NCBI GenBank assembly: GCA_029237695.1
Contig: JAQRGA010000042.1
Location: 992,001-1,056,000, forward strand
Direction: 5' to 3'
Length of the DNA stretch: 64,000 nt
Origin: Conchocele bisecta
Lineage: Eukaryota > Mollusca > Bivalvia > Lucinida > Thyasiridae
Shown: positions 38,313-47,965 of the stretch, in pieces
Position numbering within the stretch: position 1 is the first letter of the stretch
How the letters are laid out: the number at the start of each line of letters is the position of its first letter
The notes under the pieces: generated by a model
What the model was told of the DNA's origin: nothing
The model's input: the letters and a program-made list of their open reading frames with translations, nothing else
The model's database searches: none
Made by a program: the position numbers and the translations under genes

Positions 38313-38489
38313 CAATTCCTCTAACTTTCATACAATTATTTAAATATTATAAATCGACTGGCATAGCTTAAAGTTTATAAAAGTAAAAAATAATGCATCA
38401 AAACAATATATTATTAAAATCAAATATTACTTTTATAAAAGCAAATATACATAAAATAAAAGACTAAACAGGCAGGATATAAAATATAT

Positions 38490-38678
38490 CTACTGTTTAT
38501 AATACACTAATATTTTCTTAATAGTATACGAGAAAACAAGAACAGCACATACCCATAGCATAATAGGCAGCCATAATATAAATAAAACAACAAAAGCTGT
38601 TGGTATAAAAGTAATTAAAAAGATAAAGCGTTTTTTCAGCATACGCCTTTTATCCGCAGTTTTTTCAAATTTATCCAT
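38490..38678 (-). CDS. small membrane protein, two predicted helices
   Basis: The 62-residue product has a basic N-terminus (KRRMLKKRF) and two hydrophobic helices at about residues 18-35 and 36-54. It is probably an inner-membrane protein with both ends inside. No ribosome site or family is visible. Bases 38679-38906 beside it contain no gene. Confidence 0.4.
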   Translation of the reverse strand: MDKFEKTADKRRMLKKRFIFLITFIPTAFVVLFILWLPIMLWVCAVLVFSYTIKKILVYYKQ

Positions 38679-38918
38679 AAAATTTATCCATTTTAACTAA
38701 AAAAAATTATCAATTATAGTAAGATATCAATATATCTATTTTTATCAATCTCTTAAATCTGCCCGCCACTAGAATGCATAATATTATTACCAATCAATAA
38801 TCTATTGTTAGTTTTATGTTAACAATATTACCTACATCTTGATGAATAATAATATCCCATGTACATATTTATATAGTTTTACATTTATATTAATTAGATA
38901 TTTAAAATGAGATTAGAA

Positions 38919-39080
38919 ATGGGTAAAATATCAAAATGTAAGTGGTGCGGAATAAAAATTAATTCTGAGCACGTAAAAACCTGCTTTGAATGCTGGCAGT
39001 TATTTTATAGAATTGAAGAAAGGGTGGAAATTGCAGAAACTATGTTAAAGAAAATAAGAAAGAAAAAGATAAAACAATAG
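38919..39080 (+). CDS. small zinc-ribbon protein
   Basis: A 53-codon frame (ATG at 38919; 38907 is an alternative) encodes two CxxC knuckles: CKWC at residues 7-10 and CFEC at about 23-26. A basic helical tail ends in KIRKKKIKQ. The two knuckles, 13 residues apart, suggest a zinc ribbon, and the basic tail suggests nucleic-acid binding. It is short, but coding is likely because of the cysteine pattern. The neighbours give no clue to its role. Confidence 0.5.
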   Translation: MGKISKCKWCGIKINSEHVKTCFECWQLFYRIEERVEIAETMLKKIRKKKIKQ

Positions 39081-39198
39081 AAATATTCTTACTGTTTTTT
39101 TTATATCACTACTGATTATAATTAAATAATCAGCTTAGGAAGTGTACATAAATAAATCAAAATTTTTATATCTATAAATTTTTTCTAACAAATTTTAC

Positions 39199-39321
39199 TC
39201 ACTCTGCTTTGTATGATTTTTTAATGCTCTTATTATTGACATCATCATTAATATTATTTAAATCATTCTGAGGTAATTTCTTTTTACCTACATCTTTTAT
39301 TATCTTTTTTTCTTTACCCAT
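39199..39321 (-). CDS. doubtful 40-residue basic ORF after murB-ddl
   Basis: A 41-codon frame begins at ATG 39321 (GKEKKIIKDVGKKKLPQND). The same frame stays open up to the murB-ddl stop at 39385, reading SIEQTKFLLKQLCIPPAPMG before that Met. It is thus either a C-terminal extension that was cut off by a new stop codon, or a small gene of its own. No ribosome site is seen. Confidence 0.25.
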   Translation of the reverse strand: MGKEKKIIKDVGKKKLPQNDLNNINDDVNNKSIKKSYKAE

Positions 39322-39384
39322 TGGAGCGGGAGGAATGCAAAGCTGCTTAAGTAAAAATTTGGTTTGTTCGATAGATGTATTTTT

Positions 39385-41238
39385 TTATTCCAATATATAT
39401 GCCATTTGTATTAGCTTGCTACATAGTTGAATATATGGTATACTGCTGGCTTTTGCTCCTTTTGGTAGTAGACTGCCTGCAGTAAAACCGGGTATGCTGT
39501 TCATTTCTATAAAATATAGTTTTTTATTCTTATTGGAAACTATTACGTCAACTCTAAGCATATGTCTTGCACCAATTTTATTATAGGCTCTTATGGAATA
39601 TTCTTTTATTTTATTTTGAATTTCTAGTGATATTTTTGATTCCAAAGGAGGTGATGTATAAATAGTTTTTCCTGTTTTATATGTATATTTAGCATCATAA
39701 TCATATAAATCACCTGGTGGAGAAATATGAACAAGATGCAGAGCTTTACCATTAAGAATTGGTGCTGTAAGTTCTATTCCTCTAATAAATTCTTCAATCA
39801 TGATAGTGCCAGTAATATCACCTGATGCTTTTTCCAGTGCATCATGCCATTGGTTCATATTTTTAACAATAGAAATACCAAAAGTTGAACCCTCTGTAGG
39901 GGGCTTAACAATAACAGGCAAATTTAAATTTTTGGGAAAAGATGTTTCACCAACCTTCAGCACTGTATCTTTAGGAATAGGTATACCATTAAGTTTGAAA
40001 AAATCTTTAGTCCTAATTTTATCAATAATTATTTGCGATACTTTACTTGAGCATCCAACATACTTTATTGATTTATTTTCCAACTCCTGTTGTACTTCTC
40101 CATTTTCTCCAAAACCACCATGTAGGACAGGAAATACCACTCCTTTAAAATTATTATATTTTTCTGGAATATTTGGTGTAGTAATATCTAATTCTTCAAC
40201 AAGATATCCGGCATCTCTTAGTGCTTTTGAGACTCCTTGAGCTGATTCCAAGGAAACTTCACGCTCCCTTGAACTGCCACCTTTAAGAATTAATACTTTT
40301 AAAGGTTTTGTTGAATTATTAAATTTTTTATATGTATTTTTATTAGCAAAAATAACTTCAGTTTCTAAGTAAATTCCTGTATGTTTAACTACATTTTTTT
40401 TTATTTGTATAGCTAAATCAAGTATATTTTTCTCGGATGCATTATTAATATTGATTATAAAATTTGCATGTCGGTCACTTATTTTAGCATCGCCGTAACT
40501 TATATTTTTACAACAGCTTAGTTCAATGAGTTTTCCTGCACTATATCCTTGTAAGGGATTTTTGAAAAAACAGCCGGCATTTCTTTCTTTCAAACAATTG
40601 ACCGGAAGACTCTTTTTCAGTATGCTATGGTTCACATCTAATTTTGTATTATCACTATTTAATTTGATTGAAGTAACAATTACATCGCTAGGTATTGAAG
40701 ATGATCTATAGTTCCATTTTATTGGGCTGTTTTTTGATGACCATACATTTCCTTTATAATCAAATCCATTTAGCTCTATAATAAAATCTCCGATGCAGAC
40801 TCCTGATCTTCCAGCATTTGTTTTCAAAGAACCTCCGATGCTGCCTGGAATTCCGGCTAGATGACATAGTTTACTATTAGGTGAAATACTTTTTATTATG
40901 GAATGGATAGATGCACCGGCACCACATGTAATAATACTGTTTTCTATCCTGATATATGAATAAAATTTTGAAGTTAGCTTTAATACAATAGAATCAATTT
41001 TTTCATCAGTGCCTATAATATTGCTGCCATTACCGATAGGAAGAATATTAATATCGTTATTATAGCAATAATTAAGAAATTTTGAGAGAGCATTATTTTT
41101 CTCTATTTCAACTAATAAAGGATATGCATTTCCGACACCGAGAGTAGTAAAATCTTTCCAAGAATAATCTTTATTAATTTTTAATTCTGGAAAGACGTTT
41201 TTAATTTTATTTAATAATGAATTATCCACTGCTGCCAT
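39385..41238 (-). CDS. murB-ddl: MurB-Ddl fusion, peptidoglycan precursor enzyme
   Basis: This 617-residue protein joins two enzymes. Residues about 1-305 are UDP-N-acetylenolpyruvoylglucosamine reductase (MurB): FTTLGVGNAYPLLVEI, PIGNGSNIIGTD, LAGIPGSIGGSLKTNAG, and the active-site segment AGCFFKNP, with Cys where E. coli has the catalytic Ser. Residues about 312-617 are D-alanine-D-alanine ligase: LKGGSSREREVSLESA, VFPVLHGGFGENG, the ATP-grasp middle VIVKPPTEGSTFGI, and MNSIPGFTAGSLLP at the end. The ribosome site GAAGGAT precedes ATG. Joining a step of MurNAc synthesis to dipeptide synthesis is unusual. No ftsQ or murC is near it, so it has left any division-cell-wall cluster. Confidence 0.93.
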   Translation of the reverse strand: MAAVDNSLLNKIKNVFPELKINKDYSWKDFTTLGVGNAYPLLVEIEKNNALSKFLNYCYNNDINILPIGNGSNIIGTDEKIDSIVLKLTSKFYSYIRIENSIITCGAGASIHSIIKSISPNSKLCHLAGIPGSIGGSLKTNAGRSGVCIGDFIIELNGFDYKGNVWSSKNSPIKWNYRSSSIPSDVIVTSIKLNSDNTKLDVNHSILKKSLPVNCLKERNAGCFFKNPLQGYSAGKLIELSCCKNISYGDAKISDRHANFIININNASEKNILDLAIQIKKNVVKHTGIYLETEVIFANKNTYKKFNNSTKPLKVLILKGGSSREREVSLESAQGVSKALRDAGYLVEELDITTPNIPEKYNNFKGVVFPVLHGGFGENGEVQQELENKSIKYVGCSSKVSQIIIDKIRTKDFFKLNGIPIPKDTVLKVGETSFPKNLNLPVIVKPPTEGSTFGISIVKNMNQWHDALEKASGDITGTIMIEEFIRGIELTAPILNGKALHLVHISPPGDLYDYDAKYTYKTGKTIYTSPPLESKISLEIQNKIKEYSIRAYNKIGARHMLRVDVIVSNKNKKLYFIEMNSIPGFTAGSLLPKGAKASSIPYIQLCSKLIQMAYILE

Positions 41239-41395
41239 TGTATTATCCTTCAGTTTAAGTGTCTATTTTCAGTGATTAAATCTGAGATTTATCCTCTTTA
41301 TTCTCTCTAATTATTCTAAGTTATCCACTATATCGACTGCAAGGAAAAAGTGGTGAAATTATATTTTCTCAGCTCTTACCTTTTACTTCTTTTTA

Positions 41396-41779
41396 TTATT
41401 TGTTATAAACTTCATCAGGGTTAAAAACAGGTTTGCCAATTTTTTCTATTTCATTTGTTTTTCTATCTAATTTTCTATAAAAACAGCTTTTATAGCCGAC
41501 ATGACAGGCAGCACCACCAATTTGATTAACTTTGAAAATAACGGTATCCTCATCACAGTCGAAATAGATTTCTTTAATTTTCTGTACATTTCCTGATGAT
41601 TCACCTTTTTTCCATAATTTATTTCTAGATCTAGACCAATAAGTAGCATTGCCAGTTTTTAAAGATAAAATCCAAGATTCTTCATTAATATAAGCAAGCA
41701 TTAAAACTTCATTAGTTTGCCAATCCTGAGCTATTGCGGGAATTAATCCATCTTTAGATTTTGAAAAGTCAAGTTTCAT
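41396..41779 (-). CDS. hisI: phosphoribosyl-AMP cyclohydrolase
   Basis: The 127-residue protein shows HisI motifs: [44 protein letters not shown], and the metal-site parts DCDEDTV and [12 protein letters not shown]. It opens the ring of phosphoribosyl-AMP in histidine synthesis. No phosphoribosyl-ATP pyrophosphatase domain is attached, and no other his gene is near. Ribosome site AAGGATAAT precedes ATG. Confidence 0.94.
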   Translation of the reverse strand: MKLDFSKSKDGLIPAIAQDWQTNEVLMLAYINEESWILSLKTGNATYWSRSRNKLWKKGESSGNVQKIKEIYFDCDEDTVIFKVNQIGGAACHVGYKSCFYRKLDRKTNEIEKIGKPVFNPDEVYNK

Positions 41780-42017
41780 TTTTTATTATCCTTATGTTCT
41801 TGTTTTAGTAAATAATACTAAAAATTAAAAGATTAAGTATTTTATTTTATCAAAAAAAATATAAATACGTGTATTTTTGTATATGAAAATCCAATATATC
41901 ATTGATAATATATATTAAGACTTTATTTAAATAATCAAAGCTTTAAATAAAAAGTTTAATATTTTTTCTCATTAGGAAGCTGAGGATTAATGGATTAACT
42001 AAAAAAGGTTATATATT

Positions 42018-42722
42018 ATGGATAGTTTATTTCTATTTTTACTTACTATATTGATTGTTGTCGTTATTGTCCGAATAGGAGCAATTGCTTTTGAACTTAC
42101 AGGAATGAGCTGGAGCCAGGCTAAATTTCAGGCATTATCATGTTTTACATTAACAGGTTTCACTACAAGAGAAGCTGAATCTATTATAAATCATCCGGGT
42201 AGAAAAAAAATTGCATCACTAATGATGATTTTTGGTTATGCCGGATCTGTTTCGCTTTTTGCTACATTTGTTACATTTCTAGGTAAAATGTTTAATTCAA
42301 ATACTCATTATAAACTTATTCCTATTGTAAATATTTGGATTCCAAGTTTTGTAGTAGGAATATTTGCTGTTTCATTATTAATTTTGGTACTTGGTATTAT
42401 TTATAAATTTTTCTTTAAAACTAAATTATGGGTTATGGTTACTTTGAAAATAAGAGATAGAATGAAAAAGTCAAATATAGTTAATTCTGCCTCCTTTGAA
42501 AGTATGCTGATAGGAGATGATCAGTATGGTATAATAAGAATACTCATTGATAGAGAGTGCCAATTTTGCAATAAATCAATTAAAAATAGTGGTTTCAAAG
42601 AGAAGTTTGGTGCCCAAATACTCACAATAGAAAGAAATAATAAAGCTATTCCAAATCCAAAACCTAGTGAAAAAATTCTACAAGGTGATATATTGTATTG
42701 TTTTGGAAAAAGAAAAAATTAA
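42018..42722 (+). CDS. membrane protein with TrkA-C (RCK-C) domain
   Basis: The 234-residue protein has three to four membrane segments in its first 140 residues, with SCFTLTGFTTREAE near residue 40 that resembles the selectivity segment of Trk/Ktr potassium channels. A soluble C-terminal part (about 150-232) reads as a TrkA-C ligand-binding domain and ends EKILQGDILYCFGK. A whole K+ channel has four such repeats, so this is a much smaller protein, perhaps a regulator or an oligomeric channel. The rnpB RNA begins 12 bases after its stop codon. Confidence 0.6.
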   Translation: MDSLFLFLLTILIVVVIVRIGAIAFELTGMSWSQAKFQALSCFTLTGFTTREAESIINHPGRKKIASLMMIFGYAGSVSLFATFVTFLGKMFNSNTHYKLIPIVNIWIPSFVVGIFAVSLLILVLGIIYKFFFKTKLWVMVTLKIRDRMKKSNIVNSASFESMLIGDDQYGIIRILIDRECQFCNKSIKNSGFKEKFGAQILTIERNNKAIPNPKPSEKILQGDILYCFGKRKN

Positions 42723-42734
42723 AATAAGAAATTT

Positions 42735-43083
42735 TGCGACGTTAGTAGGCAGCTGCTCAATGAAAATTGAGAGGAAAGTCCGGACTCCAAAGAGCAGGGA
42801 GTCCTGCAATAGCAGGATACTTTGGACAATACACCAGAGGAAGGAAAGTGCCACAGAAATATACCGCCTTTTTATTTCGGTAAATAGGTAAGGGTGAAAT
42901 GGTGGGGTAAGAGCCCACCGGGTTTTCGCGTAAGCGTGATCGTAAGGTAAACCCCTCTCGGAGCAAGGCCAAATAGGGGATTCGCTGCTGCTCGCGGCTA
43001 AAATCTCGGGTTCTGGCTGCATAGATAGATGGTTGCTAATTCTGTTTTACAGGATACAGAATCCGGCTTATTCTAACGTCGCA
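42735..43083 (+). ncRNA. rnpB: RNase P RNA (class A)
   Basis: The conserved CR-I block GAGGAAAGTCCGGACTCC lies at about 42771, and the CR-V end block ACAGAATCCGGCTTA at about 43056. The P1 helix is clear: GCGACGTTAG at 42736-42745 pairs with CTAACGTCGC at 43073-43082. TTTTCTTTTTTTTA follows, as expected for the terminator. The length (about 349 bases) is normal for bacterial type A. It cuts 5' leaders from tRNA precursors. Short frames on its complement are not genes. Confidence 0.95.
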
Positions 43084-43124
43084 TTTTCTTTTTTTTACTA
43101 AATATAATTATCAGGAAAAAAATA

Positions 43125-43643
43125 ATGGATGCTGATTTAATAAAAAATGCTGTCAGGGATGTAATGGATTTTCCTAAAAAAGGTATTTTATTTAAAGATA
43201 TAACACCTGTTTTACAGGATGGAAAACTTCTTTCGATGATTGTTGATCTTATGGATGCTAACTATAAAGAAAAACCTACTAAAATAATAGGTATTGAATC
43301 CCGTGGCTTTATTTTTGGCACAGCTTTAGCATATAAGCTTGGAATAGGTATGGTTACAGCTAGAAAAAAAGGTAAATTACCATGCAAAACTTATGAAGCA
43401 TCATATGCATTGGAATATAGTGAAGCTACACTGGAAATACATCGGGATGCTCTTGAAAAAGGAGATAGGGTTGTAATTGTAGATGACCTTTTAGCTACCG
43501 GTGGTACTGCTGAAGCTACCCTTAAGCTGGTTAAGAAGTTTGATGTTGAAGTTCTTGGAATTGAATTTTTAATTGAACTTGAAGCACTTAAGGGAAGAAA
43601 AGTACTTGCAGGAGAAAATGTAAATACTATTATTACATATTAA
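43125..43643 (+). CDS. apt: adenine phosphoribosyltransferase
   Basis: The 172-residue product has DFPKKGILFKDITPVL near residue 15, GIESRGFIFGTALAYKLGIG near 52 and the PRPP-binding loop VIVDDLLATGGTA near 122. It salvages adenine to AMP. Length and motifs are standard. It follows the rnpB terminator by 26 bases. Confidence 0.96.
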   Translation: MDADLIKNAVRDVMDFPKKGILFKDITPVLQDGKLLSMIVDLMDANYKEKPTKIIGIESRGFIFGTALAYKLGIGMVTARKKGKLPCKTYEASYALEYSEATLEIHRDALEKGDRVVIVDDLLATGGTAEATLKLVKKFDVEVLGIEFLIELEALKGRKVLAGENVNTIITY

Positions 43644-43764
43644 TAGTTAATTTTTATAATAAAATGATCTACACAATAATTAGTGATATCTATGCCGACT
43701 CTGATGCATTCTAAGCAGTTTTGACAAGGTGTTTTGAAGAACATAAAGATTAGGTTTATTTTAA

Positions 43765-44895
43765 ATGAGGAAAACTTTTACACCTAAAATTGTTAAAATA
43801 AATGATATTAATGCAATTAACTGTAAAGATTATAATATAAAAAAAATCCTTATAATTAAACCAAGTAGTCTAGGTGATATATTTCATGCATTCCCAGCTT
43901 TTTACTTGTTAAAAGGATATTTTCCTGATGCTGAAATTGATTGGCTTGTTAATATTCGTTTTGCTCCAATCTTTTCCTATATTAAAGAAGATTTAAACAG
44001 GGTAATTCTCTTTAGACGCAAGGATTTTAAAAATTGCTTTAAAGGTGTAAAAACATTTTTAAAATTATTTTTTGATATAAGAAAGCAAAAATATGATTTA
44101 GTCATTGATATGCAGGGATTGATGAGAAGTGCGATATTCACATTTATTGCAAGATCGAGTAATAAAGTTGGTTTTTCTGAAGTAAGAGAAAAGATTTCAA
44201 AGTTAGCCTATAATAAAAAAGTATATATTCCTGAAGAAATAGCACATGCTATAGATAAAAATATATATTTAGTTTCATCAATTTTTAAAAAAAATCATAT
44301 TGTTCCCGACTACACTCTACCTATAGATAAGGAGATTGATATAAAAAAAATTCTACAAAGAAAAAAAATAGGAGGAAATGATAAATATATTACAATTTCC
44401 CCAAGTGCAAGATGGACAACTAAAACATGGCCGCCTGAATTTTTTGCAAAAATATCTGATGATATTACTAAAGAACACCCTGATATAAAGATTGTTCTGA
44501 TAGGTTCAAATGCTGAAATAGAAATAGCTAAAAAGTTAACTTTTTTATGTAAAACTGCAAAACCTGTTTCTACTGTTGGAGAAACTACCTTAGGTGAACT
44601 GGTAGAATTGATTAGAAACTCACAATTACTATTGAGTAACGATAGCGGTCCTATGCATATAGCTGCTTTTTTGAGAGTTCCTGTATTTGCTCTTTTCGGA
44701 CCTACCTATTCAGAAAAAACAGGTCCTTATTGGGACTGGAACAGAGTGTATCAATCTGAAAAAGGCTGTATTAAGTGTCTAAAAAGGGATTGTGCTATTA
44801 GCACGCTGGAATGCCAGAGAAATATTTCGCAGAAAGATGTTTCAAGAGATATTAATAATAAATTAAATGAACTATTAACGGATACCAAATTATGA
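43765..44895 (+). CDS. GT9-family heptosyltransferase-like glycosyltransferase
   Basis: The 376-residue protein has the GT9 pattern: ILIIKPSSLGDIFHAFP near residue 28, YDLVIDMQGLMRSA near 112, ISPSARWTTKTWPPE near 212, LLSNDSGPMHIAAFLRVPVFALFGPT near 290. It is expected to add heptose to the lipopolysaccharide core at the inner membrane, which supports a Gram-negative envelope. It has a Cys-rich tail (CIKCLKRDCAISTLEC), common in this family. Its stop overlaps the next start (ATGA). Confidence 0.9.
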   Translation: MRKTFTPKIVKINDINAINCKDYNIKKILIIKPSSLGDIFHAFPAFYLLKGYFPDAEIDWLVNIRFAPIFSYIKEDLNRVILFRRKDFKNCFKGVKTFLKLFFDIRKQKYDLVIDMQGLMRSAIFTFIARSSNKVGFSEVREKISKLAYNKKVYIPEEIAHAIDKNIYLVSSIFKKNHIVPDYTLPIDKEIDIKKILQRKKIGGNDKYITISPSARWTTKTWPPEFFAKISDDITKEHPDIKIVLIGSNAEIEIAKKLTFLCKTAKPVSTVGETTLGELVELIRNSQLLLSNDSGPMHIAAFLRVPVFALFGPTYSEKTGPYWDWNRVYQSEKGCIKCLKRDCAISTLECQRNISQKDVSRDINNKLNELLTDTKL

Positions 44896-45755
44896 AAATC
44901 ATAAAATTTGTTTTAATTGCAGTTTTAGTATTATCTTCTCACACTTCATTTGCACAAATCGGTATGAAATTAGCTTTAAACCATCAAAGCTATATAAAGT
45001 ATGAAAAAATTTATGCCAAGGTTGTACTCATGAATCAGTCTGGTAATCCAATTATATTTGGCTTAAACCCTAAACTCCAAGGAAATATTAAATTTGAGAT
45101 AGAAACTATTTCCGGAAGTGTACCAAAACTTTTGGATAATAATTATAAAGTCGAAGGAAAAGTTATATTGCCAGGAGATAAAGAAACATTTATTATTCCG
45201 TTAACAAGTATATATGACTTCCCCGATAAGGGGAGATATAAGTTGAAAGCTGTTGTTGAGCATTCTAATTTTTCTACATCTTATCAGTCTAATTATATAT
45301 ATTTTAAAATTGCAAAAGGGCATATTGTTTGGAGTACCGTTGTCGGCGTACCAATATCTGAAGAATCTGGAAGTGAAACACAAATTGATAAAAGAAAATA
45401 TATTATTTCAAGGTATTTTGATGGTAAGGATAAAATATATTGCTTAAAAGTAGAAGATGAAAAATATGTATATGGAGTAGCTAAGCTCGGTATTGATATT
45501 GGTACACAGAAACCTGAATGTAGAATTGATAGACTTTCAAGACTGCATGTGATTGTACAGACAAGTTCTAAAATATATTCTTACTTTGTTTATGATATTA
45601 ATTGTAACCTTGAGAAAAAAACTATTTATCGTAAATTCATGGAATCTGTGCCAATACTTGTTGAGAATAAGGAGTCTGGAAAAATAGAAGTAAGCGGTGG
45701 GATTAAGGCTCAGGAAGGTCTAGATTATCAAGAGTATGATGAAGCACCATATTAA
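44892..45755 (+). CDS. exported protein of unknown function
   Basis: The 287-residue product has a Sec signal peptide (MKIIKFVLIAVLVLSSHTSFA, cleavage likely after Ala21). The mature part has two beta-rich halves: a first domain like an intracellular-proteinase-inhibitor or Ig fold (residues about 25-140, IKYEKIYAKVVLMNQSGNPI), and a second to about 260. No catalytic motif is recognised. It overlaps the GT9 gene and lies upstream of an ABC ATPase; it may take part in envelope work, but this is not shown. Confidence 0.7.
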   Translation: MKIIKFVLIAVLVLSSHTSFAQIGMKLALNHQSYIKYEKIYAKVVLMNQSGNPIIFGLNPKLQGNIKFEIETISGSVPKLLDNNYKVEGKVILPGDKETFIIPLTSIYDFPDKGRYKLKAVVEHSNFSTSYQSNYIYFKIAKGHIVWSTVVGVPISEESGSETQIDKRKYIISRYFDGKDKIYCLKVEDEKYVYGVAKLGIDIGTQKPECRIDRLSRLHVIVQTSSKIYSYFVYDINCNLEKKTIYRKFMESVPILVENKESGKIEVSGGIKAQEGLDYQEYDEAPY

Positions 45756-45786
45756 TTTAAAATTTAAAATGCTACGGACTTAATAT

Positions 45787-46581
45787 ATGATGGATGACTT
45801 AGTTGTTAATATAAAGGATGCAGATCTATTTTTTACATGTAAACAGATACTGTTTAATTTAAACTGGAAAATTAAACAGGGAGAACACTGGTTTATTCTA
45901 GGACCTAATGGTGCAGGTAAAACTACTTTGACTAGAATGATTCTCGGATATATATGGCCTAAATATGGTTCTGAAATTACTATATTTGGAAATACCTACG
46001 GAAAGTGTGATCTTTTTCAGGTTCGAAAAAAAATTGCTTGGATAAGCCCCTATCTATTGAAATGGACTTCAAACTCTAAATGGACAGTTCAGGATATTAT
46101 AATTTCAGGCGTTGATTCTACAGTTGGTCTATATAGAACTGCTACAGATGATGAAATCAATAAATCCGGTGAACTTTTGTCTACACTGAATGCATTCGAA
46201 CTAATAAATAAATCATTTTTGGATTTATCTTCAGGCGAACAGGTTAAGGTTTTAATTGCAAGGGCTCTTATGTCAGAAGCTAAAATTATGATACTTGATG
46301 AAGCCTGCGTACACCTTGATTTAAAAAGTCGTGAGCATCTGCTGGCAATGCTTGAAAATTTAACTAAGAGCAGAAATTCTCCTACAATAATTTTTGTAAC
46401 TCAAAGAATTGAAGACATCATACCTGTATTTAATAAAGGTATGATGCTTAAAAACGGTAAGACCTTAGCAATTGGTAATAGAGAGGATATATTGACAGTG
46501 AATAATATCGAGAATTTGTTCGATATAAGTGTAGAACTTGTAAAAACCAAAAAAAATAGATACTGGCCAATTGTAAAATAA
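45787..46581 (+). CDS. ABC ATP-binding protein, ModF/YlmA-like
   Basis: The 264-residue protein has Walker A GPNGAGKTTL near residue 39-48, signature LSSGEQVK near 141, Walker B IMILDEA near 162, and a His switch region (IIFVTQRIEDI, with Gln where His is usual). The SSGEQ signature and the E-A-C-V-H-L-D segment are as in YlmA/ModF-type ATPases. It has no partner permease here, so its transport role is open; such lone ATPases are sometimes tied to molybdate or to DNA photolyase-like genes in other genomes. It is co-directional with the neighbouring unknown genes. Confidence 0.75.
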   Translation: MMDDLVVNIKDADLFFTCKQILFNLNWKIKQGEHWFILGPNGAGKTTLTRMILGYIWPKYGSEITIFGNTYGKCDLFQVRKKIAWISPYLLKWTSNSKWTVQDIIISGVDSTVGLYRTATDDEINKSGELLSTLNAFELINKSFLDLSSGEQVKVLIARALMSEAKIMILDEACVHLDLKSREHLLAMLENLTKSRNSPTIIFVTQRIEDIIPVFNKGMMLKNGKTLAIGNREDILTVNNIENLFDISVELVKTKKNRYWPIVK

Positions 46582-46602
46582 CTAAGAGAATAATTAACAT
46601 AT

Positions 46603-47781
46603 ATGAGTTATAAAATAGAAAATAATAATCCAGCTGAAAAGCATTGGGAAGCTGAATTTGATATAGCTGGAACTGGAGATATGGAGTTTTCCTATAATAA
46701 TCGGGCTCTGCTCAAAAGTAGTGGAACAGAGCTTGGAATGCTTAAAGAAATTACTGGGTTGAGTAAATATACCCGTACACATACTTCAATAAAAACTGGT
46801 TGGCAATGGGTAGATTCAAAAACAATACATCCATTTGGTTCTGAACCTGTAATAAAAAGAAAATGGGAGCAGGCTTCAAATCATATAAAAGTTATTACAG
46901 ATATAACTCTTCACTCTGTGACTCCAATGAAATATATGAAGATAGACTCATTAGAACTACCCGGTAAATGGTCAACAATAGTAGTTATAGGGCAGGATAG
47001 TGTTAATGATTTAAATATTACTTCTAAAAAAATTGATGTTGCTTCATTCAAAAACAGTGAATATAAGTTTACCTGTATTCCTTTAGTTATTTTATTTGAA
47101 GCTGAAGATGGAACTCAGATTGAAGTTGGTACAGGTTATGATTTATGGCGTTGGAATCAGGCCGAACGATTTGAAGCACAATCCACTTATTCACTTACTT
47201 TTAAGAATAATGGAATTTTATTTAATAGGAAGCCTTTTATTTGGAATGAAGATTATGCTTTTCCTAGAAATAATCTTAGATTTACATGGTATTTTGCCTG
47301 GGGAACTAAAACTAAAAATAATAGTGTTGATGTCATAAAAAATAGACTTGAAGTTCATAATAAAAAACTGACAGTGAATAAAATTTCAGATGCATATTGT
47401 TATACGATAGATAAATGCCTGTGGCCTAAAACTGCTATTGCAAAAAATCATAATAATTCAGTAGAAACTCCGTGCTTCATATCCAGACAAACAGGAAATC
47501 TTTTGAAAAAATGGCTGAGGGCTCTGTTTCCTAAAGTAGAAAATTCTGATGACAGTATAATATTGTATGATATTGAGCCGAGCTTATGTGTTAATGCTTC
47601 ACATATGGAAAGAAGTAAAAAAAGCGATACACTCCATTGTGATTATTTTTATATAATGTCCTTATGGGAATGGGCTAATAGAAATTTAGGGGAATCTGAA
47701 AGTAATTTTTTAATAAGTCTTAAACAGGAGTCTCTATTTAAGAATTTACCTTCTGCTAAAGGATTAGAATTTTATAAATAA
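46603..47781 (+). CDS. conserved-looking hypothetical protein, 392 residues
   Basis: I recognise no family. The protein has no signal peptide or membrane segment. It is rich in aromatic residues and beta-type stretches such as TGYDLWRWNQAERFEAQ near residue 178, FIWNEDYAF near 212 and LRFTWYFAWG near 225, giving the look of a carbohydrate-related beta-sandwich. It starts 21 bases after the ABC ATPase stop, so it is likely co-transcribed. A role with carbohydrates is a guess. Confidence 0.6.
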   Translation: MSYKIENNNPAEKHWEAEFDIAGTGDMEFSYNNRALLKSSGTELGMLKEITGLSKYTRTHTSIKTGWQWVDSKTIHPFGSEPVIKRKWEQASNHIKVITDITLHSVTPMKYMKIDSLELPGKWSTIVVIGQDSVNDLNITSKKIDVASFKNSEYKFTCIPLVILFEAEDGTQIEVGTGYDLWRWNQAERFEAQSTYSLTFKNNGILFNRKPFIWNEDYAFPRNNLRFTWYFAWGTKTKNNSVDVIKNRLEVHNKKLTVNKISDAYCYTIDKCLWPKTAIAKNHNNSVETPCFISRQTGNLLKKWLRALFPKVENSDDSIILYDIEPSLCVNASHMERSKKSDTLHCDYFYIMSLWEWANRNLGESESNFLISLKQESLFKNLPSAKGLEFYK

Positions 47782-47965
47782 TAAAAGCCGGCTGATTGAA
47801 AAGCTAAACTATATCATTAATGCTTATTGGTTGGAGTGCTGTCATTAGATGAAAAAAGTATAGCTGTATAAACCTGATAAAGCAGTTACTCTAACTTTTT
47901 ATAATTTTTGCAATTGTCTTAATTATTTAAGAATTTCAATATATAAAAATGAGGATTGATAACTG

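Noticed and set aside
42678..43022. Frames on both strands over 42678-43022
   Set aside because: The region is RNase P RNA with conserved blocks and P1 pairing.
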